Below are positions 45,001 to 53,066 of a DNA stretch of 64,000 bases, one piece after another; position 1 is the first letter of the stretch, and every line of letters begins with the position of its first letter. Below the pieces are notes generated by a model. It ran no database searches, was not told the origin of the DNA, and saw only the letters and a program-made list of their open reading frames with translations. The stretch is taken from positions 1 through 64,000 of the forward strand of contig UQDG01000010.1 of the NCBI GenBank assembly GCA_900539695.1, written 5' to 3'. The DNA is from an uncultured Oscillospiraceae bacterium (GTDB taxonomy: Bacteria > Bacillota > Clostridia > Oscillospirales > Ruminococcaceae). Position numbers and translations under genes: made by a program.

Positions 45001-45619
45001 CGACATTGGTTACGGCGGTCTGGATCACGTCCTGGCTTCCGGCCACGATGTCAACGTTATGGTCTTCGACACCGAGATGTACTCCAACACCGGCGGACAG
45101 GCTTCCAAGGCCTCCAACATCGGTGAGGTCTGCCAGTTCGCTGCTGCCGGTAAGGAAATCAGCAAGAAGTCTCTGGCTGAGATCTGCATGACCTACGGCT
45201 ACATCTATGTTGCTCAGATCGCTCTGGGTGCCAACATGGCTCAGGCTGTCAAGGTCATCGCTGAGGCCGAGGCTTATCCCGGCCCGTCTCTGATCATCGG
45301 CTACGCTCCCTGCGAGCTGCACGGTGTTAAGGGCGGCATGACCAACTGCCAGAACGAGATGAAGAAGGCAGTTGCTGCTGGTTACTGGAACCTGTTCTCC
45401 TTCAACCCCGCTGCTAAGGCAGAGGGCAAGAACCCGTTCACCCTGACCTCCAAGGCTGGCGATATGTCCAAGTATCAGGAGTTCCTGGCTAACGAGACTC
45501 GTTACAGCCGTCTGGCACGCGCCTTCCCGGATCGTGCTAAGGAGCTGTTCGAGAAGAACCAGGAAGTTGCCGATGCTCGTTACACCCACCTGACCAAGCT
45601 GGTCGAGCTGTACAAGTAA
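42080..45619 (+). CDS. nifJ: pyruvate:ferredoxin (flavodoxin) oxidoreductase
   Basis: An 1179-residue single-chain PFOR that converts pyruvate and CoA to acetyl-CoA, CO2 and reduced ferredoxin, the central step of anaerobic fermentation. It begins with the pyrimidine-binding domain (AFTDVAAIYPITPSSPMADT). Two ferredoxin clusters are at CIQCNQCAFVCSHATIRP (near 695) and CMGCGECVTVCPTKAIEM (near 752), and a third at CAGCAETSYARL (near 819). The TPP pocket is GGDGWAYDIGYGGLDH and YSNTGGQASKAS (near 970-1015). Codon use is strongly biased to a few C- and T-ending codons, consistent with very high expression. Monocistronic with a strong terminator. Confidence 0.97.
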   Translation: MPRAKQSMDGNTAAAHVAYAFTDVAAIYPITPSSPMADTVDQWSAAGLKNIFGNQVKVVEMESEAGAAGAVHGSLGTGAITTTFTASQGLLLMIPNMYKIAAEQLPCVFDVSARTVATQSLNIFGDHSDVMAVRQTGFAMLAESNPQEVMDLSPVAHLSAIEGHVPFVNFFDGFRTSHEIQKIEKWDYADLKEMCNMEAVEEFRAKALNPEHPKMRGSHENGDVFFQHREACNPAYEALPAVVEKYMAKINEKLGTNYDLFNYYGAEDADRVIIAMGSICDVAEEVVDYLTAKGEKVGLVLVRLYRPWVSSALLKVLPKTVKKIAVLDRTKEPGSLGEPLYLDVATTLREAGMNDVVLTGGRYGLGSKDTPPSSVFAIYTELEKDAPKPRFTIGITDDVTNLSLPEVKPAPITSAPGTKECKFWGLGGDGTVGANKNSTKIIGDHTDKYIQAYFQYDSKKTGGVTISHLRFGDKPIRSPYYINQADFVACHNPAYIHMGMKMVQDVKPGGVFMINCQWTDEELDEHLNAADKKYIADNNIQLYTINAIDKAIEIGMGKRTNTILQSAFFKLADVMPIDDAVEYMKAAAKKSYGKKGDAVVQMNWKAIDAGLDAVHKVEVPASWSNPAADPAPKALKGPDALVKQIRDIMEPIARMDGDSLPVSAFEGNVNGEWEQGASAYEKRGTAVMVPEWDAEKCIQCNQCAFVCSHATIRPFCLTADEAANAPESTKLADTKPKASEYKFTMAVSPLDCMGCGECVTVCPTKAIEMKPQESQSAQQAAFDYCVENIRKKDNVPGVVSEVSVKGSQFNQPLLEFSGSCAGCAETSYARLITQLFGEKMFISNATGCSSIWGGTASISPYTTNKESGHGPAWINSLFEDNAEHGLGMQIGYETVRANLITKVEALKGKNADLDAAIDNFLATKNNTKANDAPAKALVAALEADGSAEAAEILKDKQYLAKKSFWIFGGDGWAYDIGYGGLDHVLASGHDVNVMVFDTEMYSNTGGQASKASNIGEVCQFAAAGKEISKKSLAEICMTYGYIYVAQIALGANMAQAVKVIAEAEAYPGPSLIIGYAPCELHGVKGGMTNCQNEMKKAVAAGYWNLFSFNPAAKAEGKNPFTLTSKAGDMSKYQEFLANETRYSRLARAFPDRAKELFEKNQEVADARYTHLTKLVELYK

Positions 45620-45646
45620 TCTTGCATAGGCACCGTTTAACGGCAT

Positions 45647-45687
45647 AAAAAAGTTCCCACCTGCGCTGAGCAGGTGGGAACTTTTTG
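45647..45687 (+). terminator. terminator of nifJ
   Basis: AAAAAGTTCCCACCTGC and GCAGGTGGGAACTTTTT form a long perfect stem with a five-base loop and flanking A/T runs. Confidence 0.92.
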
Positions 45688-45709
45688 TTGTGATGGGGTG
45701 AATTTTCCC

Positions 45710-45733
45710 GTTCTTTCTTTACAAAGAAAGAAC
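45710..45733. repeat. dispersed palindrome family, copy R8
   Basis: GTTCTTTCTTTACAAAGAAAGAAC, followed by CAAAAAAATT. Same core as R3 in oriC with one central base changed. Confidence 0.75.
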
Positions 45734-45755
45734 CAAAAAAATTATAAACAAAAGT

Positions 45756-45790
45756 GGGAGGTATGGCCGCAGGCCATACCTCCCGTTTTT
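45756..45790. terminator. terminator between nifJ and uppP
   Basis: GGGAGGTATGGCC and GGCCATACCTCCC form a perfect 13-pair stem with loop GCA and GTTTTT after it on the plus strand. It sits between palindromes R8 and R9. Confidence 0.75.
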
Positions 45791-45808
45791 AATTAAAAAT
45801 TCTTTTGG

Positions 45809-45830
45809 TCCTTTTCTTATAAGAAAAGGA
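45809..45830. repeat. dispersed palindrome family, copy R9 (variant)
   Basis: TCCTTTTCTTATAAGAAAAGGA, preceded by ATTCTTTTGG. More diverged than the others but with the same flank layout. Confidence 0.6.
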
Positions 45831-45847
45831 TAGAGAACCTCATCCCA

Positions 45848-46708
45848 TTACGCCAGCACAAAAGTCTGCAGTGCCCAAATTCCCAGGACAACGATGCCCA
45901 GGGCGATGCGGTACCAGCCGAAGGCGGTGAAGGTGTGCTTCTTGACGTAGTTCATCAGGAAGCGGATGGCCAGCATGGAGACTACGAAAGCCACAATGCA
46001 GCCTATCAGCAGGGCCGAGATCTCGGCCAGGGTGAACACGCCGCCTTTGGCCAGGAACTTGACCAGCTTGAGGCCGGAAGCACCCGCCATAACGGGAATG
46101 GCCAGGAAGAAGGTGAACTGGGAAGCAGCCGGGCGGCTCATACCGCAAAGCAGACCGCCAATGATGGTGGAACCGCTGCGGGAAGTGCCTGGAATCAGAG
46201 CCAGAACCTGCCAGGCACCCACGATGAGGGCCTGCTTGTAGGTGATGCGGCTTAGCTTGGTAGTGGTGGGCACGCGGGGGCGGCGCTCAATGAGGATAAA
46301 CGCGATACCGTAGATGATGAGCATCAGGGCCACGGTAATGCTGTTGTACAGATGAGCATCCAGCCAATCATCCAGCAGCAGGCCCAGAACTGCAGCCGGG
46401 ACGCAGGCTACAATGATCTTGCACCACAGGCGCACCACTGGCCAGCGGAAATGCCGGGAAAAACCGGAATCCCGGCCATTGTCGGCGCAGAACGGCCACA
46501 GCTTTTTGAAATAGAGAACGACGACCGCCAGAATCGCGCCCAGCTGGATGACCACGCGGAACATCTCCATAAACTCGGCGCTGAAACTGAATTTAAGAAC
46601 CTGCTCCGCTAGGATCATGTGGCCGGTACTGGAAATCGGCAGCCATTCGGTAACGCCCTCGATGATGCCATACGCCACCGAGCGCAGAAGATTTAGGAAA
46701 AATTCCAT
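45848..46708 (-). CDS. uppP: undecaprenyl-diphosphatase (UppP/BacA)
   Basis: A 286-residue polytopic membrane phosphatase that recycles undecaprenyl diphosphate to the lipid carrier for peptidoglycan and gives bacitracin tolerance. Catalytic motif 1 is EGVTEWLPISSTGHMIL (near 18-34) and motif 2 is ALIPGTSRSGSTIIGGL (near 167-183). Eight hydrophobic segments can be traced to the C-terminal IALGIVVLGIWALQTFVLA. Length and motif spacing are standard. Single gene. Confidence 0.95.
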   Translation of the reverse strand: MEFFLNLLRSVAYGIIEGVTEWLPISSTGHMILAEQVLKFSFSAEFMEMFRVVIQLGAILAVVVLYFKKLWPFCADNGRDSGFSRHFRWPVVRLWCKIIVACVPAAVLGLLLDDWLDAHLYNSITVALMLIIYGIAFILIERRPRVPTTTKLSRITYKQALIVGAWQVLALIPGTSRSGSTIIGGLLCGMSRPAASQFTFFLAIPVMAGASGLKLVKFLAKGGVFTLAEISALLIGCIVAFVVSMLAIRFLMNYVKKHTFTAFGWYRIALGIVVLGIWALQTFVLA

Positions 46709-46826
46709 TGGGGTAAAGCCTCCTTTATAATAAGTATATCATACCATAAAATGTCGAAAGTGACACAGGTTTTCGAGAATTTTACAAGGAATTTCCGGGT
46801 TTGAGGGTAAATTGGACAAATTCGCC

Positions 46827-46855
46827 TTGCTGTTTTTGGCAAATACAACTATAAT
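46827..46855 (+). promoter_or_regulatory. promoter of the HAD phosphatase gene
   Basis: TTGCTG, a 17-base spacer and TATAAT, 33 bases before the start codon. Confidence 0.65.
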
Positions 46856-46888
46856 AAGAAAGAACATGAGAATTTTGAGGTGAATGGA

Positions 46889-47548
46889 ATGTTTAAAACC
46901 GTACTGTTTGACCTGGACGGCACCTTGCTGAATACCATCGACGACCTGGCTGATTCCGCCAACCACGTGTGCAAAGCCCACGGCTGGCCGGAACATGACA
47001 CCGCACAATATAAATACTTCGTCGGTAACGGCATCCCCAAACTGGTGGAGCGGTTCAGCCCCGAGGATCAGCGCGACCCAGAAATGCTGCAAAAAACGCT
47101 GGCCGAATTTGATACAGTATATGGCGCCCACATGCACGACAAAACCGCCCCGTACCCCGGTATGCCGGAATTGTTGGCAAAATTGCAAAAAAACGGCGTA
47201 AAGATGGCAGTTTTCTCAAATAAAGCCGATGAATTCGCCCGCGCCGTGGTGGCACGGTACTTCGACAGCAGCCTGTTTGAGATCGTACGCGGCGCACTGC
47301 CCGATGTGCCCACCAAACCCGCACCCCAGGGCACCTGCGCCCTGATGCAAAAACTGGGCGTGACGGCCGAGAGCGGGGAAGTGCTCTACGTCGGCGACAG
47401 CAACGTGGATGTGGCAACGGCCCATAACGCCGGGCTGCCCTGCTGCGGCGTGCTATGGGGCTTCCGCACTCAAGAGGAATTGCAGCAGGCCGGGGCCGAG
47501 TACCTGGCCGCGACCATGCAAGACTTGGAAAAGGTGATTTTGCAGTAA
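46889..47548 (+). CDS. HAD-superfamily phosphatase (phosphoglycolate phosphatase-like)
   Basis: A 219-residue subfamily IA HAD hydrolase. Motif I LFDLDGTLLNT holds the nucleophile Asp and acid/base Asp (near residues 7-9), VFSNKADE is motif II, and GDSNVDVATAHNAG is motif III/IV. The helical cap lies between residues 15 and 85. It resembles Gph/PpaX proteins, but substrate cannot be read from sequence. The ATG at 46889 is preferred over the in-frame GTG at 46880, which overlaps the GAGG ribosome site. A good promoter precedes it; the aminotransferase gene follows after 58 bases. Confidence 0.85.
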   Translation: MFKTVLFDLDGTLLNTIDDLADSANHVCKAHGWPEHDTAQYKYFVGNGIPKLVERFSPEDQRDPEMLQKTLAEFDTVYGAHMHDKTAPYPGMPELLAKLQKNGVKMAVFSNKADEFARAVVARYFDSSLFEIVRGALPDVPTKPAPQGTCALMQKLGVTAESGEVLYVGDSNVDVATAHNAGLPCCGVLWGFRTQEELQQAGAEYLAATMQDLEKVILQ

Positions 47549-47606
47549 AAATCAAAAAAACGGGATTCGCAGGAAGAACGCATTTTCGCAAAGGAGTGTT
47601 GTTATT

Positions 47607-48809
47607 ATGATCGCACAGCATTATAAAGACATGCTGGGGGCAAAATCGGTCATCCGCCAGATCTCGGAGTGGAGCACCGCCCGTGGCGCCGAGATCGGAT
47701 ACGAGAATGTGTTCGATTATTCGCTGGGCAACCCCTCGGTGCCCGCACCGCAAAAATTTACCGATGTCTGCCTGGATCTGCTGGAGCATGTGGACCCGGT
47801 CACGCTGCATGGCTACACGCCCACGCTGACCCTACCCGACGTGCGCGCCAAGGTGGCCGAAAGCCTGAACCGCCGCTTTGGCATGGACTACACCGGCGAC
47901 CATATCTTTATGACCACCGGCGCAGCCGGCGCGCTGGCCCATGCGGTGCGCTGCATTGCTGTGCCGGGGCAGAACATCGTCACTTTTGCGCCGTTCTTCC
48001 CGGAGTATAAGCCCTATGTGGAGGGTGCAGGCCTGACCCTGCGCGTGGCCCCGCCCCGCTGCGAGGATTTCCAGGTCAACTTTGACGTGCTGGACAGCCT
48101 GGTGGACGAGAACACCGCCGCCATACTCATCAACTCGCCCAATAACCCCAGCGGCACGGCCTACAGCGCCGAGACGCTGACTAAGCTGGCCGCTTACCTG
48201 AAGAAAAAGAGCGCCGAGTATGGGCACCATATCTTCCTGATCTCGGATGAGCCCTACCGCGAAATCGCCTTTGGCGGCAAGACCATCCCGTACCCCGCTA
48301 AATTCTACGATGATACGCTGACATGCTACTCCTTCTCCAAGAGTCTGAGTGTGCCGGGCGAGCGTATCGGCTATGTGGCGGCCAACCCCCGCTGCGAGGA
48401 TGCCGCCTACATCGTGCCGATGTGCGGCCAGATCTCCCGCGGCACCGGCCATAACTGCCCGTCGGGCCTGTTCCAGCGCGCCGTGGCCGAATGTCTGGAG
48501 GAGACCAGCGACCTGTCTGTCTACGAGACGAACATGGAGCTGATCTACGATGAGCTGAAAGCCCTGGGATTTACGGTCTGCAAGCCGGACGGCACCTTTT
48601 ACATCTTCCCGAAAGCGCTGGAGAAGGACGCCAAAGTCTTCTGCCAGAAAGCCATGAAATATGACCTGGCGTTGGTACCGGGCGACAGCTTCGGCTGCCC
48701 GGGCTACTTCCGCATGGCCTACTGCATCGAGACCGAAAAGGTCCGCCGCAGCTTTGTGGCCTTTGAAAAATTCGTAAGCACCGAGTACGGTGTAACAAAG
48801 CAACATTAA
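47607..48809 (+). CDS. PLP-dependent class I aminotransferase
   Basis: A 400-residue fold-type-I aminotransferase of the aspartate-aminotransferase group. NSPNNPSGTAYS (near 173) contacts PLP, LISDEPYREIAFGG carries the Asp that binds the pyridine nitrogen, and SFSKSLSVPGERIGY (near 245) has the Schiff-base lysine. The substrate arginine region near the C-terminus is PGDSFGCPGYFRMAYC. Length is standard. The amino-acid substrate is not clear; annotation as aspartate aminotransferase would be a guess. Followed after nine bases by the L,D-transpeptidase gene, so the two are likely co-transcribed. Confidence 0.88.
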   Translation: MIAQHYKDMLGAKSVIRQISEWSTARGAEIGYENVFDYSLGNPSVPAPQKFTDVCLDLLEHVDPVTLHGYTPTLTLPDVRAKVAESLNRRFGMDYTGDHIFMTTGAAGALAHAVRCIAVPGQNIVTFAPFFPEYKPYVEGAGLTLRVAPPRCEDFQVNFDVLDSLVDENTAAILINSPNNPSGTAYSAETLTKLAAYLKKKSAEYGHHIFLISDEPYREIAFGGKTIPYPAKFYDDTLTCYSFSKSLSVPGERIGYVAANPRCEDAAYIVPMCGQISRGTGHNCPSGLFQRAVAECLEETSDLSVYETNMELIYDELKALGFTVCKPDGTFYIFPKALEKDAKVFCQKAMKYDLALVPGDSFGCPGYFRMAYCIETEKVRRSFVAFEKFVSTEYGVTKQH

Positions 48810-48818
48810 GGAGAAACT

Positions 48819-49787
48819 ATGACGATTGTGCGCCGTATTTTGCCGGTACTGCTGGCGGCTGTGCTGCTTTCTGCCTGCGGAGAAACTAAGGATGTGCTCC
48901 CGGAAATCGAGCAGGAAGTTAAGCAGGAAGTGGAGACCGTGTTGGAGGAAGTAGAACCCACGCCGGAACCCACCCAGACGCCCGAGGAGGCCAAGACCAT
49001 GGCATCGACGGCCAGCAACGCCACCAAGGATGCCCCGCAGGTCACCGACCCTTCCACCTGGAACGACGCCGGCAAAACCATCATGGAGGCGCTGGAAAAG
49101 CAGTATGCCCCCTACGGCATGACCCTGCAGGCAAAAGAGGGCACACCGTACTTCCTGGCCGTGAACCGCGATGCCAACGTGGTGACGGTCTACACCGCAG
49201 ACGAGGACGGCCGCTACACGGTGCCCTTTATGGCCATGGTGTGCAGCGGCGGCGTGGACACCCCGCTGGGCTACTATGCCACGCCGGTGGATTACGATTG
49301 GCGGCTGCTGATGGGCCCCAGCTACGGGCAGTACGCCACACGTATTTTTGACTCCTACCTGTTCCACAGCGTGCCCTACTATAGCCAGCACAAGGACGAC
49401 ATCGAGTACGATGAGTACAACCTGCTGGGGACCTCGGCCAGCCTAGGCTGCATCCGGCTGGAAGTGGTGGATGTCAAGTGGATCTACGATAATTGCCCAC
49501 TGGGCACGCCGGTGCTGATCTACGCCGACGCCGAGAACCCCGGCCCCATGGGCAAGCCCGGCACCATCTACACCGACCCCGCCGATACCGAGAAGCGTGG
49601 CTGGGACCCCACCGACCCTGACCCGGCCAACCCATGGGATGATGCCTTTGAGACCGGCACCACCATCCGCAGCCAGGCAGCCTGGGACCAGTGGGAGGAG
49701 CAGCACGAAAGCTGGCAATCCAGCCTGACCCCCACCGACCTGCAGGGCTGGAGCACTGATTCCAGCGTTGTGGGCACCCGCGGCTAA
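48819..49787 (+). CDS. lipoprotein L,D-transpeptidase (YkuD domain)
   Basis: A 322-residue lipoprotein with lipobox LLSAC (Cys near 20), an acidic Glu-rich stalk with repeated TPEPTQTPE residues, and a YkuD catalytic domain from about residue 105. The active site matches HSVPYY (conserved His) and GTSASLGCIRLEVVD (catalytic Cys in S-x-G-C-I-R). It should make 3-3 cross-links in, or attach proteins to, peptidoglycan. The C-terminal 60 residues are rich in Pro, Asp and Trp and may bind the wall. Co-transcribed with the aminotransferase; terminator follows. Confidence 0.9.
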   Translation: MTIVRRILPVLLAAVLLSACGETKDVLPEIEQEVKQEVETVLEEVEPTPEPTQTPEEAKTMASTASNATKDAPQVTDPSTWNDAGKTIMEALEKQYAPYGMTLQAKEGTPYFLAVNRDANVVTVYTADEDGRYTVPFMAMVCSGGVDTPLGYYATPVDYDWRLLMGPSYGQYATRIFDSYLFHSVPYYSQHKDDIEYDEYNLLGTSASLGCIRLEVVDVKWIYDNCPLGTPVLIYADAENPGPMGKPGTIYTDPADTEKRGWDPTDPDPANPWDDAFETGTTIRSQAAWDQWEEQHESWQSSLTPTDLQGWSTDSSVVGTRG

Positions 49788-49809
49788 ACCCTTACGCAAA
49801 CATGAACAA

Positions 49810-49844
49810 AAGAGCCTGTCCTTTTCAATAAGGACAGGCTCTTA
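49810..49844. terminator. shared terminator between convergent genes
   Basis: AGAGCCTGTCC and GGACAGGCTCT with a ten-base loop. T-rich sequence lies on both outer sides (CTTATCATTT on plus, TTTTGTT on minus). Confidence 0.75.
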
Positions 49845-49869
49845 TCATTTGCTGCGGGAAATGTAAAGG

Positions 49870-50109
49870 TCACAGGTCAGCATTTTCTTCTGCGTCATGA
49901 ACAAAGCGCCAAAGCTCGCCGATCGTGAAATCAACGCTCAAATCACTTTCATCGATTTCGGTGCCCACGGCTTCGCCCAGCCCCCAGGCCAACTCGACCA
50001 TATCCTCATGGTCGGCGCCCAAATCGGCCAGCGTTACACCGCGTTCCAGCTCGGATGTGTCGCAGCTGAACTGCTCTGCCAGCAGTTCCTGCAAGTCTTC
50101 AAAAGTCAC
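49870..50109 (-). CDS. acyl-carrier-protein-like protein lacking the phosphopantetheine serine
   Basis: A 79-residue acidic four-helix protein. The sequence VTFEDLQELLAEQFSCDTSE, then LADLGADHEDMVELAWGLGE and FTIGELWRFVHDAEE, lines up end to end with bacterial AcpP. Where AcpP has LGADSLD with the modified serine, this protein has LGADHED. It therefore cannot carry 4'-phosphopantetheine in the normal way. A GTG start (50109) behind GAGGGGG is the best choice; the in-frame ATG at 50190 would add 27 residues unlike ACP. It may be a regulatory or structural ACP relative. Lies 22 bases downstream-facing from ftsH on the same strand. Confidence 0.75.
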   Translation of the reverse strand: MTFEDLQELLAEQFSCDTSELERGVTLADLGADHEDMVELAWGLGEAVGTEIDESDLSVDFTIGELWRFVHDAEENADL

Positions 50110-50203
50110 TCTTGTATTGCCCCCTCTCACTGGCAGGTTTTCTTTAATGATACAGGGCAGGACGGCGTTCGTCAAGCAAAAATTGAACAAAAACCATCCA
50201 AAT

Positions 50204-52087
50204 TTATAGGCTGTTGTTTGTAGAATCTGCCGGTGTGGCGGCGGGCAATTGCGGCTGTGCGTTCAAAATCCGCATAAACTCCTCGCCGGAGATGGTCTCT
50301 TTTTCGTACAGGTACTGGGCAATCTCGTCCAGCTTGCGGCGGTTGTCGGCCAGCAGCTTGTAGGCCTTCTTGTGCTGCTCCTGCACGATCTCCACCACCT
50401 TGGCGTCCACGCGGCTGGCGGTCTGCTCGCTGCAGGCCAGGCTTGCGTCGCCGCCCAGATAGGAGTTGTTCACGGTCTCCAGGGCCACCATGTCAAAGTC
50501 CTCGGTCATGCCATAGCGGGTGATCAGGGCACGGGCCATCTTGGTGGCCTGTTCAATATCGTTGGAGGCACCGGTGGTGATGGAGTGGAAGATCAGCTCC
50601 TCGGCCGCGCGGCCGCCGGTGAAGGTGGCAATCTTATTCAATATCTCTTCCTTGGTCATCAGGGTGTGGTCGCCGTCCTCCACCTGCATGGTGAAGCCCA
50701 GCGCACCCGACGTACGGGGCACGATGGTGATCTTCTGTACCGGCGCACTGTGGGATTGCAGCGCCGCCACCAGCGCGTGGCCGACCTCGTGGTACGCCAC
50801 GATGCACTTTTCCTTGTCGTTCAGGATCTTGTTCTTCTTCTGCGCACCGGCCAGGATGGTGTCCACGGCCTCCTGCAGGTCGTACTGGGTCACAGCCTTG
50901 CGGTGGTGGCGTACGGCGCACAGCGCGGCTTCGTTGATGATGTTGGCCAGCTCAGCGCCGGAAGCACCGGGGGTCATGCGGGCCACAACGGGAAAGTCGC
51001 AGTCGGGACCAATCTTGACCTTTTTGGCGTGCAGGCGCAGGATGCTCTCGCGGCCTTTCAGGTCAGGCAGCTCCACGGGTACGCGGCGGTCAAAACGGCC
51101 GGGGCGGGTCAGGGCCGGGTCCAGAGATTCCGGCCGGTTGGTGGCGGCCAGAATCACAACGCCCTTGGTGGCGTCGAAGCCGTCCATTTCGGTCAGCAGC
51201 TGGTTCAGGGTCTGCTCGCGCTCGTCGTTGCCGCTCAGGCCGCTGGCACCATCACGCTTTTTGCCGATGGTATCGATCTCATCGATAAACACGATGCAGG
51301 GCGCTTTTTCGCCCGCCTGTTTGAACAGGTCACGCACCTTGGAGGCACCCATGCCCACGAACATCTCCACAAACTCACTGCCGGCGATGGAGAAGAAGGG
51401 CACGCCGGCCTCGCCAGCCACAGCGCGGGCCAGCAGCGTTTTGCCGGTACCCGGAGGGCCTACCAGCAGCACGCCCTTGGGCATTTTGGCGCCGATGTCC
51501 TCGTACTTTTGGGGGTTGTTTAAAAAGTCGACGATTTCCTGCAGGCTCTCCTTGGCTTCGTCCTCACCGGCCACGTCGTTGAACTTGATGCCGGTCTTAT
51601 CATCCACCACGTACTGTTTGGCGCCGGACTTGCCACCGCCGAACAGCATCGAGTTAGCGCCGCCCATGCTCTGCATTTTTTTGCCGATGTAGCGGTTCAG
51701 CCACCAGAACAGCAGGATCATCGGAAGCAGCGAGATGGCCAGGTTCAGCAGGCTGTCCCAGATGGTAGGACTTTGGTAGACAGTGCCAAACTCGACCCCT
51801 GCATCCTCCAGCCGGGTGACCAGGTTGTTATCCTGGGCGATGGCGTTGGTCTTGTAGGAATTATTCTCGTTATCCACAAAGTAGATCTGCTGATCTTCGA
51901 TCTGGACGGTGGAAAGCTGCTTGTTCTCCAGCATCTGCAGGAAGGTGCTGTAGTTCACGCTTTTGACTTTGGCCTGCATCATGGCTGGGAACAGGAACAG
52001 GTTGCAGGCAAACAAAATCGCGATAATAGCGGCATAACCAATCCAAAGTTTCTTTTTAGGGTCCTTTGGAGGTGTGGTCTCTTTCAT
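50204..52087 (-). CDS. ftsH: ATP-dependent zinc metalloprotease FtsH
   Basis: A 627-residue membrane AAA+ protease. Two transmembrane segments ([20 protein letters not shown] near 17-36 and [20 protein letters not shown] near 117-136) frame a small external domain. Walker [17 protein letters not shown] is near 208, Walker [12 protein letters not shown] near 265, and the SRH follows. The zinc site is YHEVGHAL near 430, with Val where Ala is common. The start at 52087 ([10 protein letters not shown]) has AAAGGAGG upstream. It degrades unassembled membrane proteins. The unusual upstream region is described separately. Confidence 0.95.
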   Translation of the reverse strand: MKETTPPKDPKKKLWIGYAAIIAILFACNLFLFPAMMQAKVKSVNYSTFLQMLENKQLSTVQIEDQQIYFVDNENNSYKTNAIAQDNNLVTRLEDAGVEFGTVYQSPTIWDSLLNLAISLLPMILLFWWLNRYIGKKMQSMGGANSMLFGGGKSGAKQYVVDDKTGIKFNDVAGEDEAKESLQEIVDFLNNPQKYEDIGAKMPKGVLLVGPPGTGKTLLARAVAGEAGVPFFSIAGSEFVEMFVGMGASKVRDLFKQAGEKAPCIVFIDEIDTIGKKRDGASGLSGNDEREQTLNQLLTEMDGFDATKGVVILAATNRPESLDPALTRPGRFDRRVPVELPDLKGRESILRLHAKKVKIGPDCDFPVVARMTPGASGAELANIINEAALCAVRHHRKAVTQYDLQEAVDTILAGAQKKNKILNDKEKCIVAYHEVGHALVAALQSHSAPVQKITIVPRTSGALGFTMQVEDGDHTLMTKEEILNKIATFTGGRAAEELIFHSITTGASNDIEQATKMARALITRYGMTEDFDMVALETVNNSYLGGDASLACSEQTASRVDAKVVEIVQEQHKKAYKLLADNRRKLDEIAQYLYEKETISGEEFMRILNAQPQLPAATPADSTNNSL

Positions 52088-52710
52088 AGGGGTTCCTCCT
52101 TTTCTTGTACATTCTATAGCATGGACTAAAATTTTGAACGACATATGAATGGACTTTGAAATATTAGCAAAAAGTGCAAAAATCCCTTTGTTTTGCGGAA
52201 AATGAGCCATTAGACAGATGGTGAAAATCTGTTACAATTTATTTACAACTATGAGTTTTAAACAGTTTCGACCGGGTTTTCAACAAGAATCCATTCTTTT
52301 ACACATTGGAAATGTGGAAAACTATGTTGAAAATGTTGAAAACACGGTTGAATCCCGTGGAAACAACAAAAAACTGCTGGTACAACGAACCTTTTATTCC
52401 GTGGAAAACTTTGCAAAACTCGCCGCAACGCTCGGAATCAGCAGGGGAAAAGTCCATCCCCTTTGTGGAAAACCTGGTAGTGATTTCTACAGGAAAAAGG
52501 TGTAATTTTGGCTATTGTACGATATAACGTAAAACATAAGTTTTCAACACGGTTGGGGAAAACTATGTTGAAAAGTGTAGGAAACCCGGGGGAAAAGGCC
52601 CCAATAATCAACAAATGGCTGGGGAAAATAAAAAAAATGGCCGAAATTGTAACAAATCCGAAACATCTTTCGTTATTATATATAGTAAATAACAACGAAA
52701 GGAAACAGCC
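52088..52710. other. 623-bp intergenic region rich in DnaA-box-like and GTTGAAAA motifs
   Basis: No convincing gene. Two exact TGTGGAAAA sequences (52313-52321 and 52464-52472) and near matches (CCGTGGAAA near 52356 and 52399; TTGGGGAAAA near 52554 and GCTGGGGAAAA near 52618) all point the same way. Interspersed are TGTTGAAAA copies at about 52324, 52333 and 52566, and their complement TTTTCAAC near 52278 and 52543. TGTGGAAAA is the reverse complement of the box found in oriC. Possible DnaA-binding or titration region, or a regulator array for ftsH and the winged-helix gene. Confidence 0.45.
52667..52701. promoter_or_regulatory. inverted repeat over the promoter of the winged-helix gene
   Basis: CTTTCGTT (52667-52674) and AACGAAAG (52694-52701) face each other around a TATATA-rich centre that would serve as the -10. 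The right arm ends nine bases before the start codon, where the GAAAGGA ribosome site lies. Such a layout suggests self-regulation by the encoded DNA-binding protein. Confidence 0.5.
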
Positions 52711-53064
52711 ATGACGAAAGATATGATCGTAAAAGCGGCTCAGGAGGCAGCGGCCCGGCGCAATGAGGTGTTTGCCCTCAATGACCTGCGGGTAGATTTG
52801 ACCGCCCGCCGCGTGTGGAAAAACGGCAAGCCTGTGCGGCTGACCCCGCGGGAATATGCCCTGCTGGAGATGCTGATCCGCAAGCGCGACCTGGCGCTGA
52901 CCCGCGGCGAACTGCTGACCACGGCCTGGGGCTACGAGTATGTGGGCGCCAGCCGCACGGTGGATGTACATATCAACCGTCTGCGCACCAAGCTGGGCCT
53001 GGATAAGGAGATACAGACCGTGTTTAAGGTCGGCTACCGGCTGAACACCCACCCGGGTTGCTGA
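52711..53064 (+). CDS. stand-alone OmpR/PhoB-type winged-helix DNA-binding protein
   Basis: A 117-residue protein that is essentially the effector half of a response regulator. LRVDLTARRVWKNGKPVRLT is the beta-sheet entry, PREYALLEMLIRKRDLALTR leads into the transactivation loop, and SRTVDVHINRLRTKLGLDKE is the recognition helix, with VFKVGYRLN as the closing wing. The receiver domain is absent and no histidine kinase is nearby. The N-terminal 22 residues are a short helix. Such one-domain regulators occur in Clostridia; the target is unknown, but the inverted repeat over its promoter suggests autoregulation. Confidence 0.85.
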   Translation: MTKDMIVKAAQEAAARRNEVFALNDLRVDLTARRVWKNGKPVRLTPREYALLEMLIRKRDLALTRGELLTTAWGYEYVGASRTVDVHINRLRTKLGLDKEIQTVFKVGYRLNTHPGC

Positions 53065-53066
53065 GT

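Noticed and set aside
41963..45646. 1227-codon open frame on the minus strand
   Set aside because: It is antisense to nifJ, has low-complexity Val/Leu/Gly/Asp composition and no family motifs; it exists because nifJ codon usage avoids antisense stops.
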